This document shows positions 1-6,683 of a stretch of DNA of 12,422 bases, one piece after another; the stretch's first letter is position 1; each line of letters opens with the position of its first letter. A model generated the notes under the pieces. The model saw nothing but the letters and a program-made list of their open reading frames with translations. It ran no database searches and was not told the origin of the DNA. A program made the translations under genes and the position numbers. The stretch comes from an uncultured Prevotellaceae bacterium (GTDB taxonomy: Bacteria > Bacteroidota > Bacteroidia > Bacteroidales > Bacteroidaceae): positions 1-12,422 of the forward strand of contig CAJKQZ010000061.1 in NCBI GenBank assembly GCA_905202115.1. The letters are read 5' to 3'.

Positions 1-55
1 TATATACACCTGCTGATTTTCAAGTGCTTGGCGGGTGACCGTTTTTGTCTGCAAA
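1..55 (+). repeat. Dispersed repeat core, partial copy at the left window edge
   Basis: This copy shares nearly every base with 5710-5765 and with the reverse complements of 7769-7822 and 12369-12422. It reads TACACCTGCTGATTTTCAAG and then continues through GCTTGGCGGGTGACCG into TTTTTGTCTGCAAA. It carries three small dyads: CAAG-TG-CTTG, GGT-G-ACC and TTTG-TCTG-CAAA. The phased palindrome array that accompanies the core in the complete copies would lie to the left, outside the window. Positions 56-236 hold nothing I can recognise; a 66-codon open frame there has no family features and I do not call it. Confidence 0.85.
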
Positions 56-229
56 GTCAGAACATCTCAAATGCGTTTTCGGGAAGTTTTCGGACTATTT
101 GTCGCAGGATGTGTATCTGTGTGCTGGAAAACCAGTGGCAACTGTGTGAAGGCGGAACAGGATGTGACTTATGCGTTTCGGCACTTCATATATAATAAGG
201 TGTGTTTTCGGAAAGCGGTGCGGGCGGCG

Positions 230-277
230 GAATAAAACACGGGTGCCTTGCTTTTGTGTAAAGCAGGGCACCCGTGT
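230..277 (-). terminator. Rho-independent terminator of the ferredoxin gene
   Basis: An 18-bp stem (237-254 with 260-277, one G-T wobble) encloses a 5-nt loop. Read on the minus strand it is followed by TTTTATT. It begins about 30 nt after the ferredoxin stop codon. Confidence 0.9.
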
Positions 278-307
278 GTAAGGTGTGTTTGCTAAAGAGC
301 TTTATCG

Positions 308-475
308 TTATCCCTGCGAGATTGCTCCACTGGGGCATACGTCTGCGCATGCTCCGCAGTCAACGCAAACATCGGGATTGATAGAATATTTCTCGCCTTC
401 GGAAATAGCGCCACTGGGGCATTCGTCGATACACGTGCCGCAAGCAACGCAATCGTCACTAATTACATAAGCCAT
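308..475 (-). CDS. 2[4Fe-4S] bacterial-type ferredoxin, 55 aa
   Basis: This is a small cytoplasmic electron carrier. The minus-strand frame begins MAYVISDDCVACGTC and ends SGAISQG followed by TAA. Two CxxCxxCxxxCP motifs are intact: Cys9, 12, 15, 19 with Pro20, and Cys37, 40, 43, 47 with Pro48. Each is followed by SGAIS, so the protein is an internal duplication with a 28-residue period. Length and layout are those of clostridial-type ferredoxins binding two [4Fe-4S] clusters. Such proteins shuttle electrons for enzymes such as pyruvate:ferredoxin oxidoreductase, but no partner gene is in the window. The gene is monocistronic: a promoter lies about 50 nt upstream (524-553) and a strong terminator 30 nt downstream. 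It is easily missed because it has fewer than 60 codons. The family call is close to certain; the redox partner is unknown. Confidence 0.95.
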   Translation of the reverse strand: MAYVISDDCVACGTCIDECPSGAISEGEKYSINPDVCVDCGACADVCPSGAISQG

Positions 476-523
476 AATTGTTCTAATTTAATTGTTTGTA
501 ATGTTGTTCTTGTTATAGGTCTG

Positions 524-553
524 CAAATTTACGCCTTTTCGTGAAAAATCAAA
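524..553 (-). promoter_or_regulatory. Bacteroidota-type promoter of the ferredoxin gene
   Basis: On the minus strand TTTG (550-553) is followed after 18 nt by TAAATTTG (524-531), matching the TTTG / TAnnTTTG consensus. This puts transcription start about 40-45 nt before the ATG at 475. Confidence 0.75.
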
Positions 554-659
554 GTCTTTGTTGCGGAAAATCTGTTTTCGTCTTTCTTTCATGCGTGCGG
601 CTGTATGGATGAGGGACTTTTTGTTGTGCGTTTCCATGCGGCGGTTAATTGAATTTATT

Positions 660-667
660 TAACTTTG
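660..667 (+). promoter_or_regulatory. Candidate -7 box for the licD gene run
   Basis: TAACTTTG matches TAnnTTTG exactly and ends 7 nt before the licD ATG. No convincing TTTG lies 18-21 nt upstream, so only half of the promoter is visible. If it is used, the transcript would start at or next to the ATG, making the message leaderless or nearly so. Confidence 0.45.
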
Positions 668-674
668 CGGTGAA

Positions 675-1520
675 ATGAAAAGCGAGGTTGATTTCGACAT
701 CAGGGCGTTTCAGATGAAATGCCTCGGCGTTATGGACAAGTTCGACGCCTTGTGCCGCGAAAAAGGTCTGCGGTATTATATGGCGTGCGGAACTATGCTC
801 GGCGCAATAAGGCATAAGGGATTTATTCCGTGGGACGACGACGTGGATGTTTACATGCCGCGTCCCGACTACGACCGCCTTATGGAGAATGCGGCCGAAT
901 GGCTGCCTGCGCCGCTGAAGATGGTGAATTGCAATTCCGATATCACGTTTCCGCACTACTTTGCAAAAATAGAGGACGAAAGTACAACGTTCATAGAACG
1001 CGCTTATCTCGGTCACTTCGGCGGAATATGGATAGATATTTTCCCTGTAGACGGCATTACGGAGTGCGGATTAATGCGTGCTTTGCATGTGCGTCGCTTC
1101 AAGTTCTGGAGAAGGTTGCTTTATTACGTGTACCGCGACCCGTGGAAGCACGGGCGCACGTTTGGCGGCTTTTTCATCTCTCTCGTGCAACGGATAGTGT
1201 CGAAACAGTACGCACACCGTAAGTTGCAGAACGTTATAAGGCAATACGGTTTCGAAACCCACAATCTGCTTATGCCTCATAACGACAAGCATAAGACGTT
1301 TACTCATGAAACTCTCGGAGACCCTACGGAATACGACTTCGAGGGACGTAAATATTTCGGCGTAAAGGATTACGACAAGTATCTCACACTAATATTCGGC
1401 GATTACATGACGCCGCCTCCGCCCGAGCAGAGAGTGGTTCACCATAACCTCGTATGCTGCGACCTGGAACATTCCTACAAGGACTACATGCGGAGCCACG
1501 GAATATCCGAGGACAAATGA
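675..1520 (+). CDS. LicD family phosphotransferase
   Basis: LicD proteins transfer a phospho-alcohol, classically phosphocholine from CDP-choline, onto a cell-surface glycan. The diagnostic block spans residues 38-66: CGTMLGAIRHKGFIPWDDD with the DDDxD metal and nucleotide site at Asp54-58, then the RPDYDRL segment. The FGGIWIDIFPVDGI stretch (about 114-127) is also characteristic. The protein has 281 residues, normal for the family, with no signal peptide or membrane segment, so it should act on the cytoplasmic face. The ATG at 675 leaves a normal lead-in before the conserved QMKCLGVMDKFDALC helix. It is followed after 59 nt by a LicC-like nucleotidyltransferase and then a CDP-glycerol transferase homologue, which supports work on a CDP-activated donor. 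The choline kinase and transporter partners (licA, licB) are not in the window. The moiety actually transferred (choline, ethanolamine, glycerol or other) cannot be read from sequence. Confidence 0.93.
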   Translation: MKSEVDFDIRAFQMKCLGVMDKFDALCREKGLRYYMACGTMLGAIRHKGFIPWDDDVDVYMPRPDYDRLMENAAEWLPAPLKMVNCNSDITFPHYFAKIEDESTTFIERAYLGHFGGIWIDIFPVDGITECGLMRALHVRRFKFWRRLLYYVYRDPWKHGRTFGGFFISLVQRIVSKQYAHRKLQNVIRQYGFETHNLLMPHNDKHKTFTHETLGDPTEYDFEGRKYFGVKDYDKYLTLIFGDYMTPPPPEQRVVHHNLVCCDLEHSYKDYMRSHGISEDK

Positions 1521-1579
1521 CAACAGGCGGCGGAAATGGATTTGAAGGATAAGATATCAATTAAACAGGTACTCGGCTG

Positions 1580-2323
1580 ATGCAGGCAATAATATTGGCG
1601 GCAGGAATGGGCAAACGCCTCGGCGAACATACGCACGAAAAGGCGAAATGTATGGTGAGCGTGGCCGGCGTGCCCATGATAGACAGAATGCTCGCGCAGC
1701 TTGCCGCCCTGAAAACGGAGCGCGTGGTGATAGTTACGGGATACATGGCCAGCGAGCTCGAGAAGCACATCGGCAACAGGTATGAGGGTATGCTGAAGAT
1801 AGAATATGTGGAGAATCCCGACTATGCCACTACAAACAATATCTATTCGCTTTATCTTGCGCGCGATACTTTCGCTGCCGACGACATTCTGCTGCTCGAA
1901 AGCGACCTGGTGATAGACGATTCGTTACTTCCCGCCCTTGTAGGAAACGCCTGTCGTGACGTTGCGCTTGTTTCGAAATACCAAAGCTGGATGAACGGAA
2001 CCGTCGTAACGCTCGGCGGCAGTGAAAAGATTGTGCGTTTCATCGGCAAGGAGGCTTTCTGCAAAGAAGATAGCGGAGAGTACTATAAAACGGTGAACAT
2101 ATATAAATTCAGCAAGGACTTCCTCTGTAATGTCTACCTGCCTGCACTTGAAAAATACCGTTCCGAACACGGAGATAACGAATACTACGAGAAAGTGCTC
2201 GGAGAAATCGTTGAAAGAAACGAAGCAGAATTGTTCGCGCAGGTGGCCGACGATAAACTTTGGTATGAAATTGACGATTCCGACGACCTTGCGGCAGCCG
2301 AATGCCGTTTCGGGAAGGACTAA
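1580..2323 (+). CDS. LicC-like CTP:phospho-alcohol cytidylyltransferase (NTP transferase)
   Basis: This enzyme is expected to form a CDP-activated donor from CTP and a phosphorylated small alcohol. The N-terminus carries the nucleotidyltransferase signature LAAGMGKRL (residues 6-14), followed by KAKCM with the probable catalytic Lys23. ESD at 107-109 supplies the metal-binding aspartate, and WYEIDDSDDL at 228-237 is the usual C-terminal second metal site. The stretch NPDYATTNNIYSLYLARD (79-96) is typical of LicC and 2-aminoethylphosphonate cytidylyltransferase relatives and less like hexose-1-phosphate transferases. The protein has 247 residues, with no added kinase or aminotransferase domain. 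It sits between LicD and a CDP-glycerol transferase homologue, either of which could use its product. Phosphocholine is the best guess; 2-aminoethylphosphonate or another substrate is possible. Confidence 0.85.
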   Translation: MQAIILAAGMGKRLGEHTHEKAKCMVSVAGVPMIDRMLAQLAALKTERVVIVTGYMASELEKHIGNRYEGMLKIEYVENPDYATTNNIYSLYLARDTFAADDILLLESDLVIDDSLLPALVGNACRDVALVSKYQSWMNGTVVTLGGSEKIVRFIGKEAFCKEDSGEYYKTVNIYKFSKDFLCNVYLPALEKYRSEHGDNEYYEKVLGEIVERNEAELFAQVADDKLWYEIDDSDDLAAAECRFGKD

Positions 2324-2375
2324 CGGCCGGCCGGTGCCTGAGATCCGTGTGAGAATATAAAAGACAATATATATA

Positions 2376-3434
2376 ATGCCTCGACATTACCTCCTGTTTG
2401 TTTCGCTGGCGTATGCCTATGAAATTCTGAGGCCGCTGGAGATAGAAATCCGCCGGCGCGGAGATGTTGCGGCATGGTATATAGAGCCGGAATGCGAGGA
2501 TATGTTGCAAGCAGGCGAGCTGCGTCTGAAAACATTCGGCGAAGTGCGACGCTTTGCGCCGGAGGCGGTTTTTGTCGCAGGAAATGACGTCTACGATTTC
2601 TTTCCCGGAATAAAAGTTCAGCTCTTCCACGGTTATCCCATAACGAAACGCGCAAACAAACCCCTTAATCATTACAGAATACGCAACTGGTTCGATATTT
2701 ACTGCACGCAAGGGCCGTCGTCGACCGTTCCGTTTAAAAAGCAGGAGGAGAAGTACGGATTTTTCAAGGTTTATGAAACGGGTTGGAGCAAGGCGGATTC
2801 GCTTTTCTCGGAGTCGGTGGCGGAAAGAAAGCCGCATGATGTGCCTACGATACTTTACGCCACTACATTTACCCGAGGAATTTCTTCGGCCTGGGACATG
2901 CCTGCCGTGATAGAACGACTTGCGCAGGAAAAAAACTGGAACTGGAAAATAATTCTGCACCCAAAAATAGATGACGAGCAGCTTATAGGGCGTTATCGTC
3001 TTCTTGCCTCGCGTTTTCCCAACGTAGAATTTCTCGGCAAGGCAAACGGCCCCGATATTTTGCGTGATAGCGACGCCATGCTCAGCGACAGTTCTTCGAT
3101 AATCGTAGAATATATGCTTCTCGGCAAACCTGTGGTGACCTATCGCAATACAAATCCAGGGCCTTACCTTATAGATTTGCAGGATTTGAAAGAAGTGGGC
3201 CCCGCTCTCGAACTTGCGCTTTCCCGTCCGCCCGCTCTTATGAAAGCAATCGGGGAATATACTTTTTATCACGAAGCTCATCGCGACGGCCGCAACTGTG
3301 CCCGAATTCTTGAGGCCGTGGACGATTTTAAAGCCAATTACGAGGGAAAAATAAAGCGCAAGCCGTTAAACCTGGTGCGGAAACTGAAACTCCGTCGCCG
3401 GCTCGCGGGCTGGCGGCTTGCAGGTAAATTATGA
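2376..3434 (+). CDS. CDP-glycerol glycerophosphotransferase family protein (TagF/TagB-like)
   Basis: Members move glycerol phosphate or a similar group from a CDP donor to a glycan or teichoic-type polymer at the inner face of the membrane. Visible family marks are the FHGYPITKR segment (His85; a catalytic His-Gly in TagF), ILHPK (His195) and the donor-binding SDSSSIIVEYMLLGKPVV at 237-254 with Glu245. The protein has 352 residues, a single transferase domain without the long N-terminal part of TagF. Residues 327-352 are very rich in Lys and Arg (KRKPLNLVRKLKLRRR and onward) with interspersed hydrophobics, consistent with peripheral binding to acidic membrane lipid. It follows the nucleotidyltransferase by 52 nt. 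In a Gram-negative host it most likely decorates capsule or lipopolysaccharide rather than building wall teichoic acid. Family is sure; donor and acceptor are inference. Confidence 0.88.
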   Translation: MPRHYLLFVSLAYAYEILRPLEIEIRRRGDVAAWYIEPECEDMLQAGELRLKTFGEVRRFAPEAVFVAGNDVYDFFPGIKVQLFHGYPITKRANKPLNHYRIRNWFDIYCTQGPSSTVPFKKQEEKYGFFKVYETGWSKADSLFSESVAERKPHDVPTILYATTFTRGISSAWDMPAVIERLAQEKNWNWKIILHPKIDDEQLIGRYRLLASRFPNVEFLGKANGPDILRDSDAMLSDSSSIIVEYMLLGKPVVTYRNTNPGPYLIDLQDLKEVGPALELALSRPPALMKAIGEYTFYHEAHRDGRNCARILEAVDDFKANYEGKIKRKPLNLVRKLKLRRRLAGWRLAGKL

Positions 3435-3465
3435 AATTCGATAAGTTATTATTCTTATAACCGAT

Positions 3466-4524
3466 ATGATAGATAAAAGCGTAGTAATTTCCGAAAATAT
3501 ATGCGAGGAAGTCGACAAGGCAATAGCCGAAATCTCTCCCGACAAGGTCTTTGTCCTTTATGATTGCACGACATTCGTACATTGTTCCCCGCTGTTGGCC
3601 GGCTGCTCCGGATTGCGCAATGCCGAAACGATACAAATAAAAGACACCGACGCGAACAAGACGCTCGAAACGCTTGCTTCCGTGTGGATGTCGCTTTGCA
3701 ACGGCGGCGCCTCGCGCCATTCGCTTCTCATCAACGTCGGCGGAGGAATGGTTACTGACCTCGGCGGCTTTGCCGCCTCTACTTTCAAGCGCGGAATAGC
3801 TTACGTGAACATTCCCACCACTTTGCTCGCAATGGTCGACGCTTCGGTGGGCGGTAAGACGGCTATAAATTTCAACGGTCTTAAAAACGAGATAGGCGTG
3901 TTCAACGTTCCGAAGAAAGTTCTTGTAGATACTCAGTTTCTCCGCACTCTCGACGCGCACAACCTGCTCTCCGGCTATGCCGAGATGATAAAGCACGGGC
4001 TTATAAGCAACGAGCACATGTGGGCAAACCTTCTGAATTTCGACCTGAGGCACGTGGATTACGACGCCCTTCGGAATATGGTAGCCGAAAGCATTGACGT
4101 TAAGGCCGAGATAGTTGCAAAAGACCCGCGCGAAAACGGATTGAGAAAGGCGTTGAACGTAGGTCACACCGCGGGCCACGCGCTCGAAAGTCTCGCTCTT
4201 GCCGAGAACCGCCCCGTGCTTCACGGTTACGCCGTTGCCTGGGGAATTGTGTGCGAACTCTATCTTAGTCGTGTGAACAATGGATTTCCTGCCGGCGAGA
4301 TGAATCAGACGATACGTTACATACGTGAAAATTACGGTACTTTCGGTTTCGGTTGCAACGATTACGAGAAACTTTATTCGCTCATGTGTCACGACAAAAA
4401 GAACATAGGCGGAGTGGTGAATTTTACACTGCTTTCGGGGATAGGAAAAATAGAACTCGACTGCACGGCTACGAAAGAGGAAATTTTTGCCATGCTCGAT
4501 TTTTTCCGTGAGATGATGAATTGA
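3466..4524 (+). CDS. aroB: 3-dehydroquinate synthase
   Basis: AroB converts 3-deoxy-D-arabino-heptulosonate 7-phosphate to 3-dehydroquinate, the second step of the shikimate pathway, using NAD and a divalent metal in the cytoplasm. The NAD-binding VGGGMVTDLGGFAAS (91-105) and PTTLLAMVDASVGGKTAIN (117-135) blocks are intact. The likely metal ligands are Glu173 in GYAEMIKHG, His234 in NVGHTAGHA and His253 in LHGYAVAWG. Length (352) is normal. The FNGLKNEIGVF segment is characteristic of Bacteroidota AroB. The gene begins 31 nt after the TagF-like gene and ends 35 nt before a lipoprotein gene, so it is probably co-transcribed with both. Relatives that make cyclitols (DOI and valiolone synthases) share the fold, but no such pathway is nearby. 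Confidence 0.95.
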   Translation: MIDKSVVISENICEEVDKAIAEISPDKVFVLYDCTTFVHCSPLLAGCSGLRNAETIQIKDTDANKTLETLASVWMSLCNGGASRHSLLINVGGGMVTDLGGFAASTFKRGIAYVNIPTTLLAMVDASVGGKTAINFNGLKNEIGVFNVPKKVLVDTQFLRTLDAHNLLSGYAEMIKHGLISNEHMWANLLNFDLRHVDYDALRNMVAESIDVKAEIVAKDPRENGLRKALNVGHTAGHALESLALAENRPVLHGYAVAWGIVCELYLSRVNNGFPAGEMNQTIRYIRENYGTFGFGCNDYEKLYSLMCHDKKNIGGVVNFTLLSGIGKIELDCTATKEEIFAMLDFFREMMN

Positions 4525-4559
4525 AAATCAAATATGTTGTTCCTATAATTTAGTATTTT

Positions 4560-5420
4560 ATGAAAGACTTATCAAAGCTTTTATTGCCTTTACTGGCGAT
4601 TGTTGTTGCTTTCTCGTCATGCAAGAACGGTCGCTCGTGGTTCGGCGGCTCATCGGCCGACACTCTTTGTACCGACACCTACAAGTTCGACAAAGTCGAC
4701 TCCACGGCCGAGCGCGTTGTCGAGGTAAAGATCGAGGCCGACTATCCCGCAGCGATAACGGGGCCTCTGAGCGCTAACGTGGCGTCGTGGATTCGCAGTA
4801 ATATAGGCAAGGACAATACAACTATGGCGCCCGATACGATGAATGGCCAGAAGGTTGTCGATTTTTTCGGAAAGCAGATTTTCGACAGTTATGCCGGCGA
4901 GGAAGTTTATCCCAGCAGCATGTCTTACATAGCGAGCGCCAAATTAGTATGCAAGCGCCGCAATTATGTTTCCTACGTTCTCAATGTATATGAATATACC
5001 GGCGGCGCGCACGGCATGACAGCTGTTTCGGGGGCGACGTTCTCGCAGATAGACGGCCGGCAGTACGGCTGGGAGCTTCTTAAAGATACTGCAAAAACGG
5101 GCTTTCACAAACTTATGAAAAAGGGCGTGCGGAAATATTTCTCATCGAATGTCGCAAAAGGCGAGATTACCGACGAGGAACTTTGCGGAATGCTTCTGCT
5201 CAACATCGACGGCGCACCTGTTACGGCCGAGCAGCTCGATCGTTTCCCTCTTCCCTCTAATCCTCCTTATTTCACGCGTAAAGGTGTGAATTTTGTATAT
5301 TCGTCCTACGAAATAGCTCCTTATGCGGCGGGAATACCTGCTTTTGTCATCGATTTCGAGGATATAAAGGATTATCTTTCCAAAGAGGGCAAGGCGCTTA
5401 TAAAGAAAAAAGACAAATAA
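4560..5420 (+). CDS. DUF4163/DUF3298 (RsiV-like fold) lipoprotein
   Basis: Residues 1-21 form a lipoprotein signal: two lysines, the hydrophobic stretch LLLPLLAIVVAF and the lipobox-like FSSC with Cys21 as the lipidated residue. The mature part has a DUF4163-like segment (about 45-155) ending in the family hallmark YEYTGGAHGM (144-153), then a DUF3298-like C-terminal half with LPSNPPYFTRKGVNFVYSSYEIAPYAAG. This architecture is shared with the extracytoplasmic part of the Bacillus anti-sigma factor RsiV and with PdaC-type proteins, but no sigma factor or deacetylase domain is present here, so function is unknown. It is probably surface- or periplasm-facing and membrane-anchored. It is the last gene of the run that starts with licD; a terminator lies 22 nt after its stop. 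Confidence 0.85.
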   Translation: MKDLSKLLLPLLAIVVAFSSCKNGRSWFGGSSADTLCTDTYKFDKVDSTAERVVEVKIEADYPAAITGPLSANVASWIRSNIGKDNTTMAPDTMNGQKVVDFFGKQIFDSYAGEEVYPSSMSYIASAKLVCKRRNYVSYVLNVYEYTGGAHGMTAVSGATFSQIDGRQYGWELLKDTAKTGFHKLMKKGVRKYFSSNVAKGEITDEELCGMLLLNIDGAPVTAEQLDRFPLPSNPPYFTRKGVNFVYSSYEIAPYAAGIPAFVIDFEDIKDYLSKEGKALIKKKDK

Positions 5421-5441
5421 GATATAAAGACATTGTTTTTG

Positions 5442-5472
5442 TGGCGGACTTTTTTGAGTCCGCCATGTTTTT
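5442..5472 (+). terminator. Rho-independent terminator after the lipoprotein gene
   Basis: A perfect 9-bp stem, TGGCGGACT (5442-5450) with AGTCCGCCA (5457-5465), encloses a TTTTTG loop and is followed by TGTTTTTA on the plus strand. Confidence 0.88.
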
Positions 5473-5576
5473 ATGCCGTTTCGGGATGTGTAAGAACATT
5501 CAGCGGGGTTCCAATATCTATCTGGTATATGCGGAAATGTGTTCCGCCGAAAACGTCGATAGAATATGATATATAT

Positions 5577-5766
5577 AAATCGGCCTTGCGCAAAAAAAAA
5601 TATTTTTTTCGTGTGTGTAAAAACTTCCCGCAGCAAATTTAAAATACAAGGGAGATAATCGAAAATATGTCTGAGATAATTTAAAATATCTCAGACATAT
5701 TTTTTGCCATATATACACGCGCTGATTTTCAAGTGCTTGGCGGGTGACCGTTTTTGTCTGTAAAAT
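5577..5766 (+). repeat. Composite intergenic repeat, copy A
   Basis: Left to right it contains an A/T palindrome (A9-TA-T7 at about 5592-5609), TAAAAACTTCCCGC (5618-5631), a 21-bp phased palindrome array (5652-5703) and the shared core (5710-5765). The same parts recur in the same order, inverted, at 7748-7957. The array has two intact 13-mers, centred at 5672 and 5693, and a decayed half-site centred at 5651. It contains no open reading frame of note. Confidence 0.85.
5662..5703. repeat. Perfect 17-bp inverted repeat formed by two phased palindromes
   Basis: The arms at 5662-5678 and 5687-5703 are exact reverse complements with an 8-nt A/T loop. A run of six T ends at 5705, so the plus-strand transcript could form a terminator-like hairpin. 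It arises because two oppositely oriented TATGTCTGAGATA units lie 21 bp apart. Confidence 0.9.
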
Positions 5767-5905
5767 CTTGTGCCGGAACATATCCGACCAGTGCTGCCGC
5801 TGATACGATTTTTTTTATGCGGGAATATTTTCAGAATGTCTGTACGTAAGTATGATAAAACACATTTCCTCTCTCCCGAAAATGCTGTTTTTAAGAAAAG
5901 TGTCT

Positions 5906-5937
5906 TACTTAATTTGTTGTTTGCATTAAATTAAGTA
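5906..5937. promoter_or_regulatory. Operator-like inverted repeat in the psd promoter
   Basis: The arms TACTTAATTT (5906-5915) and AAATTAAGTA (5928-5937) are perfect reverse complements with starts 22 bp apart, about two helical turns. The left arm covers most of the TTTG upstream element and the right arm overlaps the first two bases of the -7 box. A dimeric repressor bound here would block the promoter. No candidate regulator is in the window. Confidence 0.5.
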
Positions 5938-5943
5938 CATTTG
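5913..5943 (+). promoter_or_regulatory. Bacteroidota-type promoter of psd-pssA-DUF4834
   Basis: TTTG (5913-5916), exactly 19 nt, then TACATTTG (5936-5943): a full match to the Bacteroidota consensus. The predicted 5' leader before the GTG start at 5989 is about 40 nt. Confidence 0.8.
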
Positions 5944-5988
5944 CAAGTTGTTAAAACCGATTGCATTCCTTAATAATAGACAAACACT

Positions 5989-6678
5989 GTGACTAAACTC
6001 AAACGCATAAAAAAAGTGCACATTCACCATGAAGGCAACCACACACTCGTAGGTTGCGCGTTGCTTTTTATTCTGTGTTGTGCCCTTGTTTACGCCATCG
6101 GCCTGCCAAAGATCGTTTTTTATGCGCTTGCAGCCGTTCTTACAGTGGTTTATATGGGGATACTGAACTTTTTCCGCTGCCCCATACGCCGTTTTCAGGG
6201 AGACACCACCGACATTGTGGTTGCTCCGGCCGATGGAAAGGTTGTCGTTGATGAGGAAGTAGAGGAAAACGAGTATTTCGGCGACCGTCGCAGGATGATT
6301 TCCATTTTCATGTCGATTGTGAACGTACATGCCAACTGGTTTCCGGTGGACGGATATGTGACTCGGGTGGAACATCAGAATGGAAACTATCACAAGGCAT
6401 GGCTTCCGAAAGCCAGTCTGGAGAATGAGCATTCCACTGTAATAATACGCACACCTCGCGGCGAGGAAATCATGGTTCGCCAGGTGGCCGGCGCTGTTGC
6501 CCGCCGCATAATCACATACGCCCGTCCCGACGAGGAATGTTATATCGACGAACATCTCGGTTTTATAAAATTCGGTTCGAGAGTCGATATTTATCTGCCT
6601 TTGGACTCTAAGGTCGAAGTATCTCTCGGCCAGAGCACCGTTGGCAACCAGACCGTTATAGCCCGTTTAAAAAGCTGA
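5989..6678 (+). CDS. psd: Phosphatidylserine decarboxylase family protein
   Basis: Psd removes CO2 from phosphatidylserine to give phosphatidylethanolamine at the inner membrane. It is made as a proenzyme that cleaves itself before a serine to create the pyruvoyl cofactor. Visible parts are two hydrophobic helices (about 19-36 and 41-60), APADGKVVV with Asp82, IVNVHANWFPVDG with His114, and FIKFGSRVD with the Gly196-Ser197 cleavage site. Asp, His and Ser are the probable autocatalytic triad. At 229 residues it is the short form common in Bacteroidota, with Gly-Ser rather than the LGST of Escherichia coli. The start is GTG; it places MTKLKRIKKVHIHHEG at the N-terminus, a basic lead-in expected for this form, and fits the promoter distance. 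pssA follows after 5 nt. Confidence 0.95.
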   Translation: MTKLKRIKKVHIHHEGNHTLVGCALLFILCCALVYAIGLPKIVFYALAAVLTVVYMGILNFFRCPIRRFQGDTTDIVVAPADGKVVVDEEVEENEYFGDRRRMISIFMSIVNVHANWFPVDGYVTRVEHQNGNYHKAWLPKASLENEHSTVIIRTPRGEEIMVRQVAGAVARRIITYARPDEECYIDEHLGFIKFGSRVDIYLPLDSKVEVSLGQSTVGNQTVIARLKS

Positions 6679-6683
6679 TAGAT

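Larger units (their letters stand above)
5421..5988. other. 568-bp noncoding stretch: terminator, composite repeat, operator and promoter
   Basis: In order it holds the terminator of the upstream gene run (5442-5472), about 100 bp with nothing recognisable, composite repeat A (5577-5766), about 140 bp with no recognised feature, and the psd promoter with its inverted repeat (5906-5943). Short open frames here have no protein-family features. Confidence 0.8.

Noticed and set aside
35..235. 66-codon plus-strand open frame at the left edge
   Set aside because: It begins inside the dispersed repeat, has no family features, and ends just before a terminator serving the opposite strand.
2109..3281. 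Long minus-strand open frame of 390 codons
   Set aside because: It is antisense to the nucleotidyltransferase and TagF-like genes, rich in Arg, His and Cys as expected of a shadow, and has no recognisable domain.
3466..4524. aroB homologue as a cyclitol synthase (DOI or valiolone type) serving the surface-glycan genes
   Set aside because: Motifs and length are those of ordinary Bacteroidota dehydroquinate synthase, and no cyclitol pathway gene is nearby.
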